A stretch of DNA of 33,334 nt. Source: Verrucomicrobia bacterium UBA673. Its GTDB lineage: Bacteria; Verrucomicrobiota; Verrucomicrobiia; Limisphaerales; UBA1096. A program made the position numbers and the translations under genes. The notes beneath the pieces were generated by a model. The model ran no database searches, was not told where the DNA came from, and saw only the letters and a list, made by a program, of their open reading frames with translations. The first letter of the stretch is position 1. Each line of letters starts with the position of its first letter. The stretch spans positions 1 to 33,334 of the forward strand of contig DBNL01000016.1 in the NCBI GenBank assembly GCA_002299785.1, read 5' to 3'. Below are positions 23,893-32,240 of the stretch, piece by piece.

Positions 23893-24549
23893 ATGACAAC
23901 TGACAACAACAATCCAGGCATCGATCTCGATGACACGACACGCGCGGAACTCGAACGCGCTGGGGTCATAGTGTCGTCAGTGGATTTTCTCTACAACTGG
24001 GCGCGTGGTAACTCGGTGTGGCCGCTGACATTCGGCTTGGCCTGCTGCGCCATCGAGATGATCGCCTCAGCCACGTCGCGTTTCGATATCTCCCGTTTCG
24101 GCTCAGAGGTCTTTCGCCCCACGCCGCGCCAGGCGGACCTGATGATTGTCTCCGGCACAGTCACCAAGAAAATGGCACCACAGGTGGTGCGAATTTACAA
24201 CCAGATGCCAGAGCCCAAGTGGGTCATCGCGATGGGCGCGTGCGCGATTTCTGGCGGGCCGTTCAAGCAGGGCTACAACGTACTCAAGGGCATCGACCGG
24301 TTCATTCCAGTGGACGTTTATCTGCCGGGCTGTCCGCCCCGACCCGAGGCGGTTTTGCAGTCGCTCAATTATTTGCAGGAAAAAATCCTCACTCAGGATA
24401 TTGGGAACGACCCCGCCTTCACCAAGGGCCGCCGGCAATACCCTGTTCCGCGCTTCACGGGCAAGGATCTCGAGCCGCCGTTCAATCCCGGGGTGTGGCA
24501 GCCCCCCTCCAACCCGAACGCCAAGCCGCTGGAGGAAGCCACGGCGTGA
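23893..24549 (+). CDS. nuoB: NADH-quinone oxidoreductase subunit B (NuoB), operon 2
   Basis: 218 aa from the ATG at 23893 (an in-frame TTG lies two codons upstream). N2 cluster ligands are Cys 51 and 52 (GLACCAIEMIA), Cys 117 (AMGACAIS) and Cys 147 (LPGCPPRPEAV). A proline-rich C-terminal extension of about 45 residues (GRRQYPVPRFTGKDLEPP onward) is absent from the operon 1 copy. The core is clearly related to the first NuoB but with many substitutions, so the two are paralogues rather than a recent duplication. The stop overlaps the nuoC start. Confidence 0.95.
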   Translation: MTTDNNNPGIDLDDTTRAELERAGVIVSSVDFLYNWARGNSVWPLTFGLACCAIEMIASATSRFDISRFGSEVFRPTPRQADLMIVSGTVTKKMAPQVVRIYNQMPEPKWVIAMGACAISGGPFKQGYNVLKGIDRFIPVDVYLPGCPPRPEAVLQSLNYLQEKILTQDIGNDPAFTKGRRQYPVPRFTGKDLEPPFNPGVWQPPSNPNAKPLEEATA

Positions 24550-25109
24550 ACGAAATTTCCCACGAACCGGTACTGCAGCAGTTCCCCGATGCAGAATGGG
24601 ATGAAGCCGCCGGCGCGGTCATTGTGCCGCTTGGCCAAGCGCGCACCATGGCCGAGTGGCTGCTTGGCCATGGCCTCGATTACTGCAGCAATGTCACCGG
24701 CGTGGATTACCTTGAACGCGAGGTGAAGGAAAAAATAACGAACGACGCCGGCGAGGTGGAAACCGTCACGCGCACCGAGCCGGCCAGAATCGATGTGGTG
24801 TACCATCTCTACTCGATGCAAAATAAAACCGGCCCACTGGTTCTCAAGCAACGAACCAGTCGAGACAACGCCGAGGCGGAGTCGCTCACACCCGTGTGGC
24901 GTAGTTGCGATTTGCAGGAGCGAGAGGTATTTGATTTGTTCGGCGTTAATTTTAAGGGCCATCCGGACCAGCGCCGCATCCTGATGTGGGATGAATTTGA
25001 GGGCCACCCCATGCGCAAGGATTATACCGAACCATTCGACTACGAGTGGGAGCCCACACCTCACAACGAAATATTGGAGAAACACCAAAAGGGGAAAGTC
25101 ATCGTTTGA
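24546..25109 (+). CDS. nuoC: NADH-quinone oxidoreductase subunit C (NuoC), operon 2
   Basis: 187 aa. The start is GTG 24546, which overlaps the nuoB stop as GTGA and has GGAGGAA about 9 bases upstream; no ATG in frame gives a sensible length. The C-terminal signature LQEREVFDLFGVNFKGHPDQ followed by RRILMWDEFEGHPMRKDY is diagnostic. A short charged insert (KEKITNDAGEVETVTRTEP) lies in mid-protein. The gene contains a 14-bp palindrome centred on TTGGCCAA at 24628-24641. Confidence 0.93.
   Translation: MNEISHEPVLQQFPDAEWDEAAGAVIVPLGQARTMAEWLLGHGLDYCSNVTGVDYLEREVKEKITNDAGEVETVTRTEPARIDVVYHLYSMQNKTGPLVLKQRTSRDNAEAESLTPVWRSCDLQEREVFDLFGVNFKGHPDQRRILMWDEFEGHPMRKDYTEPFDYEWEPTPHNEILEKHQKGKVIV
24628..24641. 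repeat. Highly iterated palindrome TTGGCCAA (best copy of at least 21)
   Basis: The 14-base segment CGCTTGGCCAAGCG is a perfect palindrome in nuoC of operon 2. The 8-base core TTGGCCAA also starts at 1833, 2957, 3850, 4624, 4705, 4739, 5784, 8436, 12192, 13009, 13954, 16106, 18048, 19955, 27100, 29286, 29797, 30003, 30324 and 30439. Six copies extend to CTTGGCCAAG (cores at 1833, 4739, 19955, 24631, 30003, 30439). One copy (18048) is intergenic and the rest are in genes on both strands. Counts are by eye. Confidence 0.85.
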
Positions 25110-26257
25110 GCACCGCCGCCGCACCCAATTACGAACTAATACAGCAGGATGGTCTCGAGACCAACCTGCTGGAAGTTTCGATGGGGCCGCATCACCCAAG
25201 CACGCACGGAGTATTCCGCATGGACGTGAAACTCGATGGCGAGACGGTGGTGGACCTGCGGCCGGTGTTCGGCTACCTGCATCGCAACCACGAGAAGCTC
25301 GCAGAAAACATGAGCTACCTCTCTAGCATGCCGTTCACCGATCGGCTCGATTATTTTAACAGCATGACCAACAACTGGGCCTACGCTCTGGCGGCGGAGA
25401 AGCTCATCGAGGTCGAGGTGCCCGAGCGCGCCGAATACCTGCGTGTCATCATGGCCGAGCTGACGCGGCTGGTTAATCACGTTACACTCATTGGCTTTTT
25501 TATCAATGACCTCGGGGCGCTGGGCACGCCGCTACTGTACGCCTTCCGCGAGCGCGAGAAGATTCTTGACCTATTCGAGCAAGCCAGCGGGGCTCGAATG
25601 ATGTGCAACTACTTTCGCTTCGGAGGCCTGCGCAACGACGTGCCCGAGGGTTGGCTCAAACGCGCAGGCGAAGTGGTTGACCGCTTTCCCTACTTCCTCG
25701 ACGAGTACGAACAGCTTCTCTGCGAAAACGAAATCATCCTCAGCCGCACGCAGGGTGTGGGCAACTTGCCGCGCGAACTGGCCATCAGCGCCGGCGTCAC
25801 CGGCCCCATGCTCCGCGCCAGTGGCGTGGCTTACGATTTGCGCAAGGTGGATCAATACGGAATCTACGACCGCTTCAAGTTTCGCGTGCCTTACACAGAA
25901 GGAGACACGGGCGACTGTTACGACCGCTTCATGATTCGCGTGCTCGAGATGCGTGAGAGCATCGGGATTTTGAAACAGGCACTCGCCGGCATTTCCGAAG
26001 GTGAAATCATGGGCAACGCGCCCCGAGTGTTTAAGCCCAAGCCGGCGGAGTCGTACGGTCGCATCGAGGGGCCGAAAGGTGAGCTGGGGTTTTACCTCAT
26101 CGCCGACGGCACGCCCAAGCCGTACCGCTACCGGGTCCGGCCGCCGTCGCTCATTAATCTCACTGTCCTCCGAGACATGTGTCTCGGCGGAAAAATAGCC
26201 GATGCCGTCATCATTCTCGGAAGTATCGACATCGTCCTCGGGGAGGTGGATCGATGA
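25106..26257 (+). CDS. nuoD: NADH-quinone oxidoreductase subunit D (NuoD), operon 2
   Basis: 383 aa from TTG 25106, which overlaps the nuoC stop as TTGA. AAGGGGAAAG lies about 8 bases upstream and the first in-frame ATG would cut into the conserved core, so TTG is chosen. VSMGPHHPSTHGVFRMDVKL carries the quinone-site histidine loop. GYLHRNHEKLAENMSYLSSM, GDTGDCYDRFMIRVLEMRES and the end DIVLGEVDR complete the family pattern. It lacks the 30-residue N-terminal extension of the operon 1 NuoD. Confidence 0.94.
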   Translation: MSTAAAPNYELIQQDGLETNLLEVSMGPHHPSTHGVFRMDVKLDGETVVDLRPVFGYLHRNHEKLAENMSYLSSMPFTDRLDYFNSMTNNWAYALAAEKLIEVEVPERAEYLRVIMAELTRLVNHVTLIGFFINDLGALGTPLLYAFREREKILDLFEQASGARMMCNYFRFGGLRNDVPEGWLKRAGEVVDRFPYFLDEYEQLLCENEIILSRTQGVGNLPRELAISAGVTGPMLRASGVAYDLRKVDQYGIYDRFKFRVPYTEGDTGDCYDRFMIRVLEMRESIGILKQALAGISEGEIMGNAPRVFKPKPAESYGRIEGPKGELGFYLIADGTPKPYRYRVRPPSLINLTVLRDMCLGGKIADAVIILGSIDIVLGEVDR

Positions 26258-26928
26258 GCATTCTCGGTGGTGGCATTTTCAAGGGCATGGCAGTAACACT
26301 GCGGAATTTTTTGGGCTCTTATACTAACAAGAAGGAACGCCTCCCCACAATCGATTACTCGTGGCGCGCCGACGGCGCGCTCCCGCAAGGTATTGGCGAT
26401 TACCCGAAAGAAAAAGGCGAACAGCTCAGCGATACTACTACCGTCACGGAATACAGCCGCAACTTCCCCATGTTGTTGCACGACGGCGGCGAACCGATGG
26501 ACACCGTCCGCTGTGTCGCCTGCCAAATCTGCGAGCGCGAATGCCCGCCGCAATGTATTTACATTGAGAAGGACTACGACGAGAACGGCAAATACATCAA
26601 GCGGCCAGCGGTGTTCGACATCGACGTATCGGTCTGTATGAGCTGCCAGATTTGCGTAGAGGTCTGCCCTTTCGACGCCATCGTGATGAACAGCCAGTTC
26701 GAGTTGAGCACACCCGACCGCTTCGGCGGCCTGCTGATGCGGCGCGATGACCTACTCAAGAGCAACGACTACTACCACAAGATTCACCCCGAGGAAGCTG
26801 CCGCGCGCGACGCAAAAATTGCTGCCGAAAAAGCAGCCAAGGAAGCCAAGAAAAAAGCCGCTGCAGAGAAGGCCAGAGCTGCTGCAGAGAAAAAAGCGAC
26901 GGAAGCAGCCAAGGAGGATGCCAAATGA
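26254..26928 (+). CDS. nuoI: NADH-quinone oxidoreductase subunit I (NuoI) with Ala/Lys/Glu-rich tail, operon 2
   Basis: 224 aa. Two 4Fe-4S motifs are complete: CVACQICERECP (Cys 87, 90, 93, 97) and CMSCQICVEVCP (128, 131, 134, 138). The ATG overlaps the nuoD stop. From residue 179 to the end the sequence is almost only Ala, Lys and Glu with some Arg and Asp, for example EKAAKEAKKKAAAEKARAAA. This predicts a long charged helix like that of TolA, not usual in NuoI. The gene comes before nuoH, the reverse of the H-I order in operon 1. With no E, F or G genes in the operon, NuoI is the likely end of the electron wire that meets the donor. Confidence 0.93.
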   Translation: MSILGGGIFKGMAVTLRNFLGSYTNKKERLPTIDYSWRADGALPQGIGDYPKEKGEQLSDTTTVTEYSRNFPMLLHDGGEPMDTVRCVACQICERECPPQCIYIEKDYDENGKYIKRPAVFDIDVSVCMSCQICVEVCPFDAIVMNSQFELSTPDRFGGLLMRRDDLLKSNDYYHKIHPEEAAARDAKIAAEKAAKEAKKKAAAEKARAAAEKKATEAAKEDAK

Positions 26929-28073
26929 GCTTCGAACTCCTCATTGATATCCTCATTGCTACCGTGCCGCTGATGCTGATTTTTGCGACGGTATTCGCCT
27001 TCACGACCTGGCTCGAGCGCAAGGCTCTCGCGCGTATTCAAAATCGCATCGGCCCCAACAAGGTGGGCATTCCGTGCACGCGCATCGGCCTCTTCGGCCT
27101 TGGCCAACCGACCGCCGACGGCATCAAGATGATCTTCAAGGAAAACATTGTCCCGACCGGCGCCGACCGCCTCTTTCACCTGCTCGCCCCCATCCTCGCG
27201 CTCATACCTTCGATGCTGGTTCTCTGCTTCCTCCCACTTGATTTTCCTTGGCTCAACGAAAACTCAGTAAAAGCCTTCCTTCTCGATGGCGCGGTCATTT
27301 TCTTTTTTGCAATCACAGGTCTTAACACGCTTGCAGTCTTCATGGCCGGTTGGGCCTCGCGCAACAAGTACTCGCTGCTCGGTGGCATGCGCGCCGTCGC
27401 GCAGATGATCAGCTATGAAATCCCGCTCGTGCTTTCCGCAGTCATTGTGGTGATGATGGTCGGCAGCCTCGACGCCGCCGAAATCGCCGGCGAGCAAAAG
27501 GGCGGAAACTGGTTCGTTTTCTACCCATGGGGCTTCGCGGCCTTTGTTATTTTCTTCATCGCCGCACTGGCGGAAACCAACCGCTCGCCCTTCGACCTCC
27601 CAGAGGCCGAGAGCGAAATCATTGCCGGCTATTTCACCGAGTACAGCGGCTTTAAGTTCGCTCTCTTTTTCCTCGCCGAATACATCGCCATGTTCGCCAT
27701 CAGCGGCTTGGCGGTCACACTGTTCCTCGGCGGCGGCGATGGTCCCGGCTTGGCTGTGCTGCCATGGCTCAGTGTCATTTGGTTCCTCGCAAAAATATTC
27801 GCCCTTATCGCAGTGATGATTTGGCTGCGAGGCACCCTGCCCCGCTTGCGAGTTGACCAGTTGATGGGTTTTGCTTGGAAATTCATGCTGCCGCTTTCCA
27901 TTCTAAACATCTTTGTGGCCGGCTTTGCTTGGCACGCGAAACAACTAGACAGCCAATTTATCATGGTAATCACTTGGGTGATCTCACTAGCGGTTTTGTA
28001 TGGTGCCGCCAGTGGACTGAACCAACTGAACCGCGGCAAAGTGCGCCCGCGCGAGTACAAGTACGCTGAATGA
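26925..28073 (+). CDS. nuoH: NADH-quinone oxidoreductase subunit H (NuoH), operon 2
   Basis: 382 aa. ARIQNRIGPNKVGIPCTRI, LFGLGQPTADGIKMIFKENI, GGMRAVAQMISYEIPLVLS and the acidic loop AETNRSPFDLPEAESEIIAG identify the subunit. It has nine hydrophobic segments, including one after the usual last helix (FIMVITWVISLAVLYGAASG), which the operon 1 copy lacks. The mid-protein insert seen in the operon 1 NuoH is shorter here. Both ends overlap neighbours by 4 bases. Confidence 0.94.
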   Translation: MSFELLIDILIATVPLMLIFATVFAFTTWLERKALARIQNRIGPNKVGIPCTRIGLFGLGQPTADGIKMIFKENIVPTGADRLFHLLAPILALIPSMLVLCFLPLDFPWLNENSVKAFLLDGAVIFFFAITGLNTLAVFMAGWASRNKYSLLGGMRAVAQMISYEIPLVLSAVIVVMMVGSLDAAEIAGEQKGGNWFVFYPWGFAAFVIFFIAALAETNRSPFDLPEAESEIIAGYFTEYSGFKFALFFLAEYIAMFAISGLAVTLFLGGGDGPGLAVLPWLSVIWFLAKIFALIAVMIWLRGTLPRLRVDQLMGFAWKFMLPLSILNIFVAGFAWHAKQLDSQFIMVITWVISLAVLYGAASGLNQLNRGKVRPREYKYAE

Positions 28074-28591
28074 ACGAGGAAATTTCATTTTGGATCTTGT
28101 CCGCCATCGCTGTACTCGGAGCACTGGTGGCAGTGCGCAAGCGCAACCTCATTCACGGCGTGTTCGCATTGCTGGTTTTCTTCGCGGGGCTGTCCGGGTT
28201 GTTTTTGCTGCTGCTCGCCGAGTTTATTGCGGCGGTTCAGGTACTCGTGTACATAGGGGCGGTCGGTGTTTTGCTGCTGTTCGCCATCATGCTCACAGAG
28301 CGAGTGGCCGGAGACGACGATCGTCGAATGATTTCGCGCGGCTGGTCTTGGGGCCTCTTGGCGGCGGCGGCGGTGTTTGTCGTTCTGTTGCTGCGTCCCA
28401 TCCAGCAATTGCCATCACAGGACGCCGCGCAGCCAATTAAGCCATCAGTGGAGGCGCTTGGCCACAAGCTGATAAACCCTTACGTGGTGACACTGGAGGT
28501 GCTGGCGTTGCTGCTCACCGCGGCGCTCATCGGTGCAGTCACTGCGGCGCAGGGCTTACGCATGCCAAAGGAGGAGGATTCACCGGAATGA
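28070..28591 (+). CDS. nuoJ: NADH-quinone oxidoreductase subunit J (NuoJ), operon 2
   Basis: 173 aa, five hydrophobic segments. The signature LAEFIAAVQVLVYIGAVGVL (about 45-64) matches the operon 1 NuoJ. The hydrophilic periplasmic loop before the last helix (PIQQLPSQDAAQPIKPSVEA) is shorter than in operon 1. Start and stop both overlap neighbouring genes as ATGA. Confidence 0.94.
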   Translation: MNEEISFWILSAIAVLGALVAVRKRNLIHGVFALLVFFAGLSGLFLLLLAEFIAAVQVLVYIGAVGVLLLFAIMLTERVAGDDDRRMISRGWSWGLLAAAAVFVVLLLRPIQQLPSQDAAQPIKPSVEALGHKLINPYVVTLEVLALLLTAALIGAVTAAQGLRMPKEEDSPE

Positions 28592-28896
28592 CTTTGCACC
28601 ATTACCTCATTTTGGCTGCGGTACTTTTTTGCGTTGGATTGATGGGCGCATTCACGCGGCGCAACGCCATCGTCGTGCTTTTTTCCGTCGAGATCATGCT
28701 CAACGCCGCCAATCTGAACTTCATCGCCTTCTGGCGCTACAGCGATAACCCAGAGCTGCTGCACGGGCCTATGTTCACGCTGTTCGCGATCGCCGTGGCT
28801 GCTGCTGAGGTGGCCGTGGGCCTGGCGCTGGTGATTGCGGTTTACCGGCATTTCAAAACCGTGGATTTGGAGTCCATTAACACTTTAAGGGAATAA
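28588..28896 (+). CDS. nuoK: NADH-quinone oxidoreductase subunit K (NuoK), operon 2
   Basis: 102 aa, three hydrophobic segments. VEIMLNAANLNFIAFWRY and AVAAAEVAVGLALVIAVYRH contain the two conserved buried glutamates. Its TAA shares one base with the nuoL ATG. It is similar in length and pattern to the copy at 1417-1722. Confidence 0.95.
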   Translation: MTLHHYLILAAVLFCVGLMGAFTRRNAIVVLFSVEIMLNAANLNFIAFWRYSDNPELLHGPMFTLFAIAVAAAEVAVGLALVIAVYRHFKTVDLESINTLRE

Positions 28897-30803
28897 TGAC
28901 TACAACCACGCTGGCCCTCATTCCCCTGCTGCCGCTGCTTGCCGCCGTATTGACGTACATGTTGAAGGACGGTCGCCGCGCCGCCGGCGTGGCCATCGCC
29001 GCGATGCTTGCCTCTTGTGGACTGGCGCTAGCTGCGTTCAACGAGGCATGGGGTATGGCAGCGGATGTCCACACCACGTTCAACATCCCTTGGCTCACTG
29101 TTGGTGACACAGCCATTCCGCTTGGCTTCGTACTCGATCCGCTCAACGGCGCGATGTTGGCGATGGTCACTTTCATCGGCCTGCTTATTTTCATCTACTC
29201 CTCTGGCTACATGAAAGACGACCAACGCATGGCGCGGTTTTTCTGTTACCTATCGCTTTTCGCCGCCGGGATGCTTGGTCTCGTGTTGGCCAACAGCCTG
29301 TTGTTGCTGTTCATGTGCTGGGAAATTGTCGGCGTCGCGTCGTACCTGCTTATCAGTTTCTGGTTCCACAAACCTGAGGCCGCAGCAGCCGGCAAAAAAG
29401 CGTTCATCATCACGCGCATTGGCGACATGGGTTTTCTCATCGGCATCCTGCTGGCATTCAAGATGACCGGTACGCTGACGCTTTACGACGATGGCAAAGG
29501 CCTGCTGGAGACTTTGCCAACCGGGATGATTTGGGGAGTGGAGGTCGCGGCGGTGATCAGCCTGTTGCTGTTCATGGGGGCGGTGGGCAAGTCCGGCCAG
29601 TTGCCACTGCACGTCTGGCTACCGGACGCGATGGAAGGCCCGACGCCGGTCAGCGCGCTGATTCATGCAGCGACAATGGTCGCGGCCGGTGTTTTCCTCG
29701 TGGCGAGGACGATCCCGCTGTTTGAAGCCGGCGGCACTCTGCCTGTGGTGGCGTGGGTGGGTGCTATCACTGCGCTCGTGGCGGCGTTCATCGCCCTTGG
29801 CCAATACGACCTCAAACGCATTCTGGCCTACTCAACGGTCAGCCAGCTTGGCCTGATGATGGTCGGCCTCGGCGTGGCAGGCGTGTCGGTGGGAATGTTT
29901 CATTTGCTGACACACGCCTTTTTCAAGGCACTGCTGTTCCTCGGCGCGGGCTCGATCATTCACGGCTGCCACGAGGAACAAGATATCCGCAAAATGGGCG
30001 GCTTGGCCAAGCCGATGCCAGTGACGACCATCGCCTACCTTTGTGGCACACTCGCACTGGTGGCGTTCCCGTTCACGAGCGGCTTTTTCAGCAAAGACGA
30101 AATTTTGGCCGGCGCTTGGGCCACGAATCAACCGGTCTTTTGGATCGCCGCCGCCGCGTCGCTACTGACAGCGGTCTACATGACGCGCCAGTGCATCTAC
30201 GTTTTCCCCGGCACGCATCGCGGTGTGCACACGCCACACGAGAGTCCGCGCATCATGACAGTGCCGCTGGTCATTCTCGCCCTCTTCGCGCTTGGCCTCG
30301 GCGGCTTGGTCAAGGACAGCGTGTTGGCCAATCTGCCGGGTGAGGCGGCACAGCATGAAACCATTGTCATCGTCGTAAGCATTGCCGTCGCGCTCGGCGG
30401 CATTGCGCTTGGCTGGCTGATTTATCGCGGGCGAGCACTTGGCCAAGAGAATGATCCGCTCGCCGTCACGCCGCTCGAGCGCAAACTGTGGTTCGATGAA
30501 TTGTACGCCGCCACGGTGGGCCGACTGTGGAGCTTGGCCATCATCATCGCGGAACAACTCAACGAGTTGCTGCACTTCATCCGTGACTTGCTCGTTACAC
30601 TGGCCAACAAAATCGGCACCGGCTTCGCCGTCGGCGGCGACCGAAAATTGATCGACAAGCTGGCATTCGACGGCATGTGCAACCAGCTGCGCTCGGCCGG
30701 CCACGCCGTGACCCGCCCGCAAAACGGCTTTCTGCCCGGCTACCTCCGCCTCATCGCGGTCGGTGCGGTGGCGCTGGGGGTCCTCGTGTTCTGGATAAAA
30801 TGA
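28896..30803 (+). CDS. nuoL: NADH-quinone oxidoreductase subunit L (NuoL) with extended lateral-helix region, operon 2
   Basis: 635 aa, complete. Pumping residues include E143 in CWEIVGVASYLLISFW and K232 in GKSGQLPLHVWLPDAMEGPT; SALIHAATMVAAGVFLVA and FHLLTHAFFKALLFLGAG follow. The C-terminal lateral amphipathic helix starts near WFDELY (532-537) and runs to about residue 605 before the anchoring last helix (YLRLIAVGAVALGVLVFW). About 50 residues separate DELY from the DRKLID element; in ordinary NuoL proteins I recall about 25, so roughly 25 residues appear inserted. This is the feature expected when an extra pumping subunit is accommodated. The stop overlaps the following NuoM gene by 4 bases. 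Confidence 0.94.
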   Translation: MTTTTLALIPLLPLLAAVLTYMLKDGRRAAGVAIAAMLASCGLALAAFNEAWGMAADVHTTFNIPWLTVGDTAIPLGFVLDPLNGAMLAMVTFIGLLIFIYSSGYMKDDQRMARFFCYLSLFAAGMLGLVLANSLLLLFMCWEIVGVASYLLISFWFHKPEAAAAGKKAFIITRIGDMGFLIGILLAFKMTGTLTLYDDGKGLLETLPTGMIWGVEVAAVISLLLFMGAVGKSGQLPLHVWLPDAMEGPTPVSALIHAATMVAAGVFLVARTIPLFEAGGTLPVVAWVGAITALVAAFIALGQYDLKRILAYSTVSQLGLMMVGLGVAGVSVGMFHLLTHAFFKALLFLGAGSIIHGCHEEQDIRKMGGLAKPMPVTTIAYLCGTLALVAFPFTSGFFSKDEILAGAWATNQPVFWIAAAASLLTAVYMTRQCIYVFPGTHRGVHTPHESPRIMTVPLVILALFALGLGGLVKDSVLANLPGEAAQHETIVIVVSIAVALGGIALGWLIYRGRALGQENDPLAVTPLERKLWFDELYAATVGRLWSLAIIIAEQLNELLHFIRDLLVTLANKIGTGFAVGGDRKLIDKLAFDGMCNQLRSAGHAVTRPQNGFLPGYLRLIAVGAVALGVLVFWIK

Positions 30804-32239
30804 TCACCGCACTCACATTGGCCCCGGTAGTGGCGGCCTTGCTGATACTGGCCCTGCCGGAACGCCGCGCCCGCTCCGTGGCGCTCGCCGGCGCGCTGGT
30901 GTCGCTGGCTTTGGCGGTATGGATGCTGGTGCAATTCGACATTACCGTCGCCGGTTTACAATTCAGCGAAAAAGTGGCGTGGATTCCTGCGCTGAGCGTT
31001 CATTATTTCGTCGGCCTCGATGGTACAAACGCGCTGGTGCTGCTGTTGTCGGCGCTTCTCGCGCCTCTCGTTGTACTGGCTTCGTGGCAGCACACCGACC
31101 GGCCGCGCACCTATTTTATTCTGCTCTGCCTGCTCTTCACCGGACTATTTGGCACCTTCACCGCGCTGAATTTTTTCCACTGGTTCCTCTACTGGGAACT
31201 GGTGCTGGTGCCGTCTTTTTTCCTGATCAAACTCTTCGGCAAAGGAGAGGAGCGACACAGCGCAGCACTGAATTTTGTCCTGTTCACCGTGCTGGGCAGC
31301 GTGGCGATGCTGCTGGGCTTCCTGTTTTTGTATGAGCAAACTGACACGTTTGACTTCATCCAACTCGACAAAAAAGACGTCAGCGTCAGCCCTCTTATTT
31401 TCTTCGCGATACTCGCCGGCCTATGGGTGAAGGTGCCACTCGCCCCGCTGCACATTTGGCAGGCACCCGCGTACGCAGCCGCGCCGACACCGGTGGCCAT
31501 GCTGCTCACCGGCGTGATGTCGAAAATGGGCGTGTACGGTTTCCTTCGAATCATAGTCCCCATCTTCCCTGAGCAACTGAAGCAGCACGCCGACACGCTG
31601 ATGGCCTTCGCGCTGGTGACGATCCTGTGGGGCGCGTTCCTCGCATTACGACAGACCGATCTCAAGCGCCTGCTTACCTTCTCGTCGCTAAACCATGTGG
31701 CCTATTGCGTTCTCGGCGTGGGCGCACTGGGCATCGCAGCGAACGGACTTAAAGTGGATGCGCACGCGCTGGCGACGCAGGGAGTCATCCTACAAATGTT
31801 TGCCCACGGCTTGGCAGCAGCCGGCTTGTTTTATCTCGTCGGTCTGCTGGAAGAACGCACCGGCTTACGCGGGCGGAATGAATTCGGCGGACTCAGCGCT
31901 GTCACTCCCCGATTCGCAGCGGTGTTTTTCATTCTCACATTCTGCTCGCTTGGCCTGCCGTTCATGGCGGGATTCGCCGCGGAGTTTTTGATTTTTAGCG
32001 GCACGTTCGCCGTCGCACCGGGTGTAACGGTCGCGGCGACGCTTGCTCTGCTGGCAACAGCCGTCTTTTTGCTAACCATGTTGCAACGAGTTTTCACCGG
32101 ACCGGTCAACGAACAATACAAGTCCATGCCGGACCTAACCCGAAACGAAATCCTGATTTTAACCCCGATCATCATCCTTGTTTTCTGGGCCGGCATCTAT
32201 CCCAAAACCTGGCTAATGTTCAGCCAATTGATCCCCTGA
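30800..32239 (+). CDS. nuoM: NADH-quinone oxidoreductase subunit M (NuoM), first of two, operon 2
   Basis: 479 aa from the ATG at 30800, which overlaps the nuoL stop. It is a Mrp-type antiporter subunit of NuoM class. FHWFLYWELVLVPSFFLIKL carries the TM5 glutamate E133, and WVKVPLAPLHIW carries the TM7 lysine K211. SKMGVYGFLR with K242 and DLKRLLTFSSLNHVAYCVLG follow. The usual acidic PDAHTEAPT after the histidine is replaced by QAPAYAAAPT. GLPFMAGFAAEFLIFSG is the late NuoM motif. The next gene is also NuoM-like, so the operon encodes L, M, M' and presumably N outside the window. Confidence 0.9.
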   Translation: MITALTLAPVVAALLILALPERRARSVALAGALVSLALAVWMLVQFDITVAGLQFSEKVAWIPALSVHYFVGLDGTNALVLLLSALLAPLVVLASWQHTDRPRTYFILLCLLFTGLFGTFTALNFFHWFLYWELVLVPSFFLIKLFGKGEERHSAALNFVLFTVLGSVAMLLGFLFLYEQTDTFDFIQLDKKDVSVSPLIFFAILAGLWVKVPLAPLHIWQAPAYAAAPTPVAMLLTGVMSKMGVYGFLRIIVPIFPEQLKQHADTLMAFALVTILWGAFLALRQTDLKRLLTFSSLNHVAYCVLGVGALGIAANGLKVDAHALATQGVILQMFAHGLAAAGLFYLVGLLEERTGLRGRNEFGGLSAVTPRFAAVFFILTFCSLGLPFMAGFAAEFLIFSGTFAVAPGVTVAATLALLATAVFLLTMLQRVFTGPVNEQYKSMPDLTRNEILILTPIIILVFWAGIYPKTWLMFSQLIP

Positions 32240-32240
32240 A

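Noticed and set aside
24018..24545. Upstream extension of the nuoC (operon 2) frame into nuoB
   Set aside because: The extension encodes no conserved NuoC sequence; the GTG at 24546 with a ribosome-binding site gives the normal length.
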